A DNA stretch of 17,179 bases, taken from contig SMXE01000128.1 of NCBI GenBank assembly GCA_004357015.1, positions 1 through 17,179 on the forward strand. Direction: 5' to 3'. Positions 15,098 through 17,179 of this stretch are shown piece by piece (positions within the stretch are counted from its first letter, which is position 1; each line of letters starts with the position of its first letter). The DNA comes from Caldithrix sp. (GTDB lineage: Bacteria > Zhuqueibacterota > Zhuqueibacteria > Oceanimicrobiales > Oceanimicrobiaceae). The notes below the pieces were generated by a model. It was not told the DNA's origin and searched no databases. It saw nothing but the letters and a program-made list of their open reading frames with translations. A program made the position numbers and the translations under genes.

Positions 15098-16243
15098 ATG
15101 GCAAACATACTCATCGTCGATGACGAAAAATCGATTACCTACCTGCTTTCTGAAGTCTTGCAGAAAGATGGTCACGACGTCCGGACACTCTCGGATGGCA
15201 AGATGGTTAAAGATGACCTGAGGAAACACCACTACGACCTCGTGGTTTCGGATTTACACATGCGACAGGTAGGCGGCATCGAGGTGCTGAAGACCGTCAA
15301 AAACAAGGATGAAAACACGGAAGTCCTGATTTTAACCGGGCACGGAACCATCTCCACCGCCGTTGAGGCCATGAAGCTGAGTGCGTTCGAATTCCTCACC
15401 AAGCCTATCGATATGGAGGAGTTCCGGCTTAAGGTGCAGAAGGCGCTCGAGCGCAGAAGTTTCAAGATCAAAATCGAACGACAGCAAAAAGAGATCCGCG
15501 AACAGCAGGAGATGATCCGGAGGGACCTCCAACTGGCAGAGCACGTGCAGAAAAGCCTGGTGCCGAAACCATTGCACCTGCCCAACCTGGAAGTCTCCGT
15601 CAAGCATTTGCCGATGATCGGCGTCGGCGGGGATTTCGCCGATATCTATTACGACGGCATTGAAAATGTTTACCTCACACTCGTCGACGTCACCGGCCAC
15701 GGCATCACCGCGGCGCTGCTGGTGAACCGCATCTGCAGCGAAATCCGTAACCTGGTTCGCGATAAGCGGCAGCCGTCATCCATTTTGTACACGCTTAACG
15801 ACTTCATATTCGAAGCCTTCGAAGGCATGGCGACGTTTCTGACGATGTTCTGCGGCATTTTGAACCTGCGAAAAAAATCATTTACCTACGCTGGCAGCGC
15901 GCATCCGGCCGTTATCCTGTGGCGTAGCCGCGAAAACAAATTTCTTAAGCTGGAATCACAGAATATCATCATCGGTTATGAAAAAAGAGACGAAAACAGG
16001 TTCTTGCAAGACACTGTGATGCTGGGCGCGGAAGACAAGCTTTTAATGTACACCGACGGCATCATCGAAACCGAAGACGCTGACGGCAAACAGTTGGGCA
16101 TTAATGGCTTTATCAATTTTTTAAAGTCGAGTATTTATTTGCCCGGCGACGAGATCATGGATACCATTTTGAACGGCATCAATGAATTCAGCCCACAGCC
16201 GATCAAGGATGATGTGTTTTTGATTCTGGCCGGGTTGAAATAA
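15098..16243 (+). CDS. Response regulator with PP2C (RsbU-type) phosphatase output
   Basis: The 381-residue protein combines an intact receiver (about 1-120) with a PP2C/SpoIIE phosphatase (about 140-381). Receiver residues are canonical: D8/D9, phospho-acceptor D52 (V-V-S-D-L), T80 (I-L-T-G) and K102 (L-T-K-P). A charged helix at about 118-150 links the halves. Phosphatase acids are D179 and D182 (G-G-D-F-A-D), D197 (V-D-V-T-G-H-G), D320 (Y-T-D-G) and D371/D372 (K-D-D-V-F). It should turn a two-component phospho-signal into dephosphorylation of an STAS-type partner, plausibly the one encoded at 11021. No histidine kinase is in the window. The ATG at 15098 gives the usual receiver N-terminus although its Shine-Dalgarno is weak. 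It resembles E. coli RssB or HsbR-type regulators only in layout. Confidence 0.94.
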   Translation: MANILIVDDEKSITYLLSEVLQKDGHDVRTLSDGKMVKDDLRKHHYDLVVSDLHMRQVGGIEVLKTVKNKDENTEVLILTGHGTISTAVEAMKLSAFEFLTKPIDMEEFRLKVQKALERRSFKIKIERQQKEIREQQEMIRRDLQLAEHVQKSLVPKPLHLPNLEVSVKHLPMIGVGGDFADIYYDGIENVYLTLVDVTGHGITAALLVNRICSEIRNLVRDKRQPSSILYTLNDFIFEAFEGMATFLTMFCGILNLRKKSFTYAGSAHPAVILWRSRENKFLKLESQNIIIGYEKRDENRFLQDTVMLGAEDKLLMYTDGIIETEDADGKQLGINGFINFLKSSIYLPGDEIMDTILNGINEFSPQPIKDDVFLILAGLK

Positions 16244-16258
16244 ACCTATTGGGGTATT

Positions 16259-16386
16259 TAAGTAGTGTCTGAACTAAAACTCGTTCCGGGTAGTCATTCC
16301 CGCTTTGTTTTGTGCCGGAATCCCCTGATTGGGATAGGGCATGCAGGAAAAACAGGCGAAGGCCGTATTCGGTCAGACACTAAGTA
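16259..16386. mobile_element. MITE-like insertion, 116 bp, with 6-bp target duplication
   Basis: GTGTCTGA at 16265-16272 and its exact inverse TCAGACAC at 16373-16380 are the ends. Extended to 16 bases, the two ends agree at 13 positions. The 6-base sequence TAAGTA is present directly outside both ends (16259-16264 and 16381-16386), as expected for a target site duplication. The interior has no ORF. It contains an imperfect hairpin (ATTCCCGC near 16296 with GCCGGAAT near 16314). No transposase is nearby, so mobilisation would need one encoded elsewhere. Confidence 0.65.
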
Positions 16387-16422
16387 AGTAGCCGCTGGCG
16401 CAGACAATACGAATTTCCCTTT

Positions 16423-16426
16423 GGAG
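16423..16426 (+). promoter_or_regulatory. Ribosome binding site for the M50 protease
   Basis: GGAG six bases before the ATG at 16433. It supports that start over the in-frame ATG four codons later. Confidence 0.6.
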
Positions 16427-16432
16427 TCGTTG

Positions 16433-17179
16433 ATGAATGCATCAATGAATGAACGCGAATTTACATACGAACCGCCGCCGAGCGGTTCAACGACTTACAC
16501 CCCCAGACGTTTGAAACTGCTTGACAAACTAAACAGCCGCAACCCCCGGCTCAATGTTATTTTGTTTATTTGCACTTGTGTGACGACATTTGCCACGGGC
16601 TGGCTTCAAAACGGCGCCTGGCAGGCCGGACTTTGGTATGGCGGCGGCATCATTGCCATTCTGTTTGCGCACGAAATGGGGCACTACCTGATGTGCCGCA
16701 AGCACGGCATCAAAGCTACATGGCCATTCTTCATACCATTTCCGCCGCTGGTGAATCCGTTTGGCACGCTTGGCGCAGTCATCAAGATGGAGTCCGTGAT
16801 TCCAAGCAGAAAGGCCTTGTTTGATGTAGCCGTGGCTGGCCCCCTGGCAGGCCTTGTTCTGACGATTCCGGCGATCTATTTCGGCGTTATCATGTCGGAT
16901 GTTGTCGAGGCGACCGCGACGCAGGCCGACGGTGTGGTCTACCTTGGGGAGTCGTTTCTCTACTCCATTCTCTCTGACTTTGCCATTGGTTCGTTGCCGG
17001 AGGGCCAGGATGTGATGCTGCATCCGCTGGCATACGCCGGGTGGGCCGGGCTGTTCGTGACTGCTCTGAACCTGTTGCCGATCGGGCAACTGGATGGCGG
17101 ACACATCGTTTACGCGATGATCGGCGAGCGCCACCAAATGGTCGCCACACTGGCGTTGGTTGCCTTCGGAGCAGTTGCC
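16433..17179 (+). CDS. M50-family (site-2-protease type) membrane metalloprotease, 3' end outside window
   Basis: The frame is open for 249 codons to the window end without a stop, so the gene is partial. After a polar, proline-rich N-terminus of about 38 residues comes a first membrane helix (about 39-56). A second hydrophobic segment follows, carrying the zinc motif H-E-M-G-H at residues 80-84. Then come F-F-I-P-F-P-P (a conserved loop in this group), the A-G-P-L-A-G helix and the second metal motif N-L-L-P-I-G-Q-L-D-G-G-H, whose Asp completes the zinc site. These features define intramembrane M50 proteases, which cut transmembrane anti-sigma factors or other membrane proteins. It resembles the variants with short loops and no visible PDZ domain. 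The 116-bp insertion lies just upstream and may have affected its promoter. The substrate is unknown. Confidence 0.88.
   Translation, partial: MNASMNEREFTYEPPPSGSTTYTPRRLKLLDKLNSRNPRLNVILFICTCVTTFATGWLQNGAWQAGLWYGGGIIAILFAHEMGHYLMCRKHGIKATWPFFIPFPPLVNPFGTLGAVIKMESVIPSRKALFDVAVAGPLAGLVLTIPAIYFGVIMSDVVEATATQADGVVYLGESFLYSILSDFAIGSLPEGQDVMLHPLAYAGWAGLFVTALNLLPIGQLDGGHIVYAMIGERHQMVATLALVAFGAVA

Noticed and set aside
16529..17137. 202-codon open frame on the minus strand
   Set aside because: It is antisense to the M50 protease, whose HExxH and LDG motifs are unmistakable.
1..17179. CRISPR arrays, tRNA or rRNA genes, phage or transposase genes
   Set aside because: No regularly spaced repeats, cloverleaf structures, rRNA motifs or transposase/phage domains were seen on either strand.

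Overview
The window reads as a stretch of chromosome from a Gram-negative bacterium of mid GC content. The Gram-negative call rests on a secreted outer-membrane-type beta barrel, a CpoB/YbgF-like TPR tail and a lipobox lipoprotein. Three features recall uncultured lineages of the FCB supergroup (KSB1, Calditrichota, Zixibacteria, Latescibacteria and similar): a lipoprotein with an N-P-L-D-P motif just after the acylated cysteine, several RsbU-type phosphatases, and many GAF domains. This placement is an inference from gene style and no phylogenetic marker was tested. All recognised genes are on the + strand.

Region 1 (47-2617) is a compact shikimate-pathway cluster, aroC-aroK-aroQ. aroC and aroK overlap, and aroK and aroQ share an ATGA junction. 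AroQ carries a C-terminal extension of about 25-30 residues and stops at a TAG (2267-2269). The same reading frame then continues without another stop into a GAF domain of the free-methionine-sulfoxide-reductase type (to 2617). The AroQ tail looks like the missing start of that GAF domain, so this appears to be an AroQ-GAF fusion interrupted by one amber codon.

Region 2 (2675-5180) is the ATP-dependent protease gene lon, preceded by a clear inverted repeat next to its ribosome binding site.

Region 3 (5372-7305) holds an unrecognised 173-residue protein and a secreted beta-barrel/coiled-coil/TPR protein, closed by a likely Rho-independent terminator.

Region 4 (7399-10782) holds a REC-PAS-GAF-GAF protein with a degenerate receiver and no output domain, then an Fn3/NHL-propeller lipoprotein.

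Region 5 (11021-16243) is a partner-switching signalling cluster: an STAS anti-anti-sigma factor (RsbV-like), an HATPase serine kinase/anti-sigma factor (RsbW-like) and a GAF-GAF-PP2C phosphatase (RsbU-like). An APC-family permease follows, then a second phosphatase driven by an intact receiver domain. The likely logic is that the phosphatases dephosphorylate the STAS protein, which then captures the kinase and frees its target. No sigma factor is present in the window, so the target is unknown.

Region 6 (16259-17179) holds a 116-bp MITE-like element with terminal inverted repeats and a perfect 6-bp target duplication, then the start of an M50 (site-2-protease type) membrane metalloprotease cut off by the window end. 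No RNA genes, CRISPR array, phage genes or transposase genes were seen. No stretch longer than 300 bases lacks a gene.
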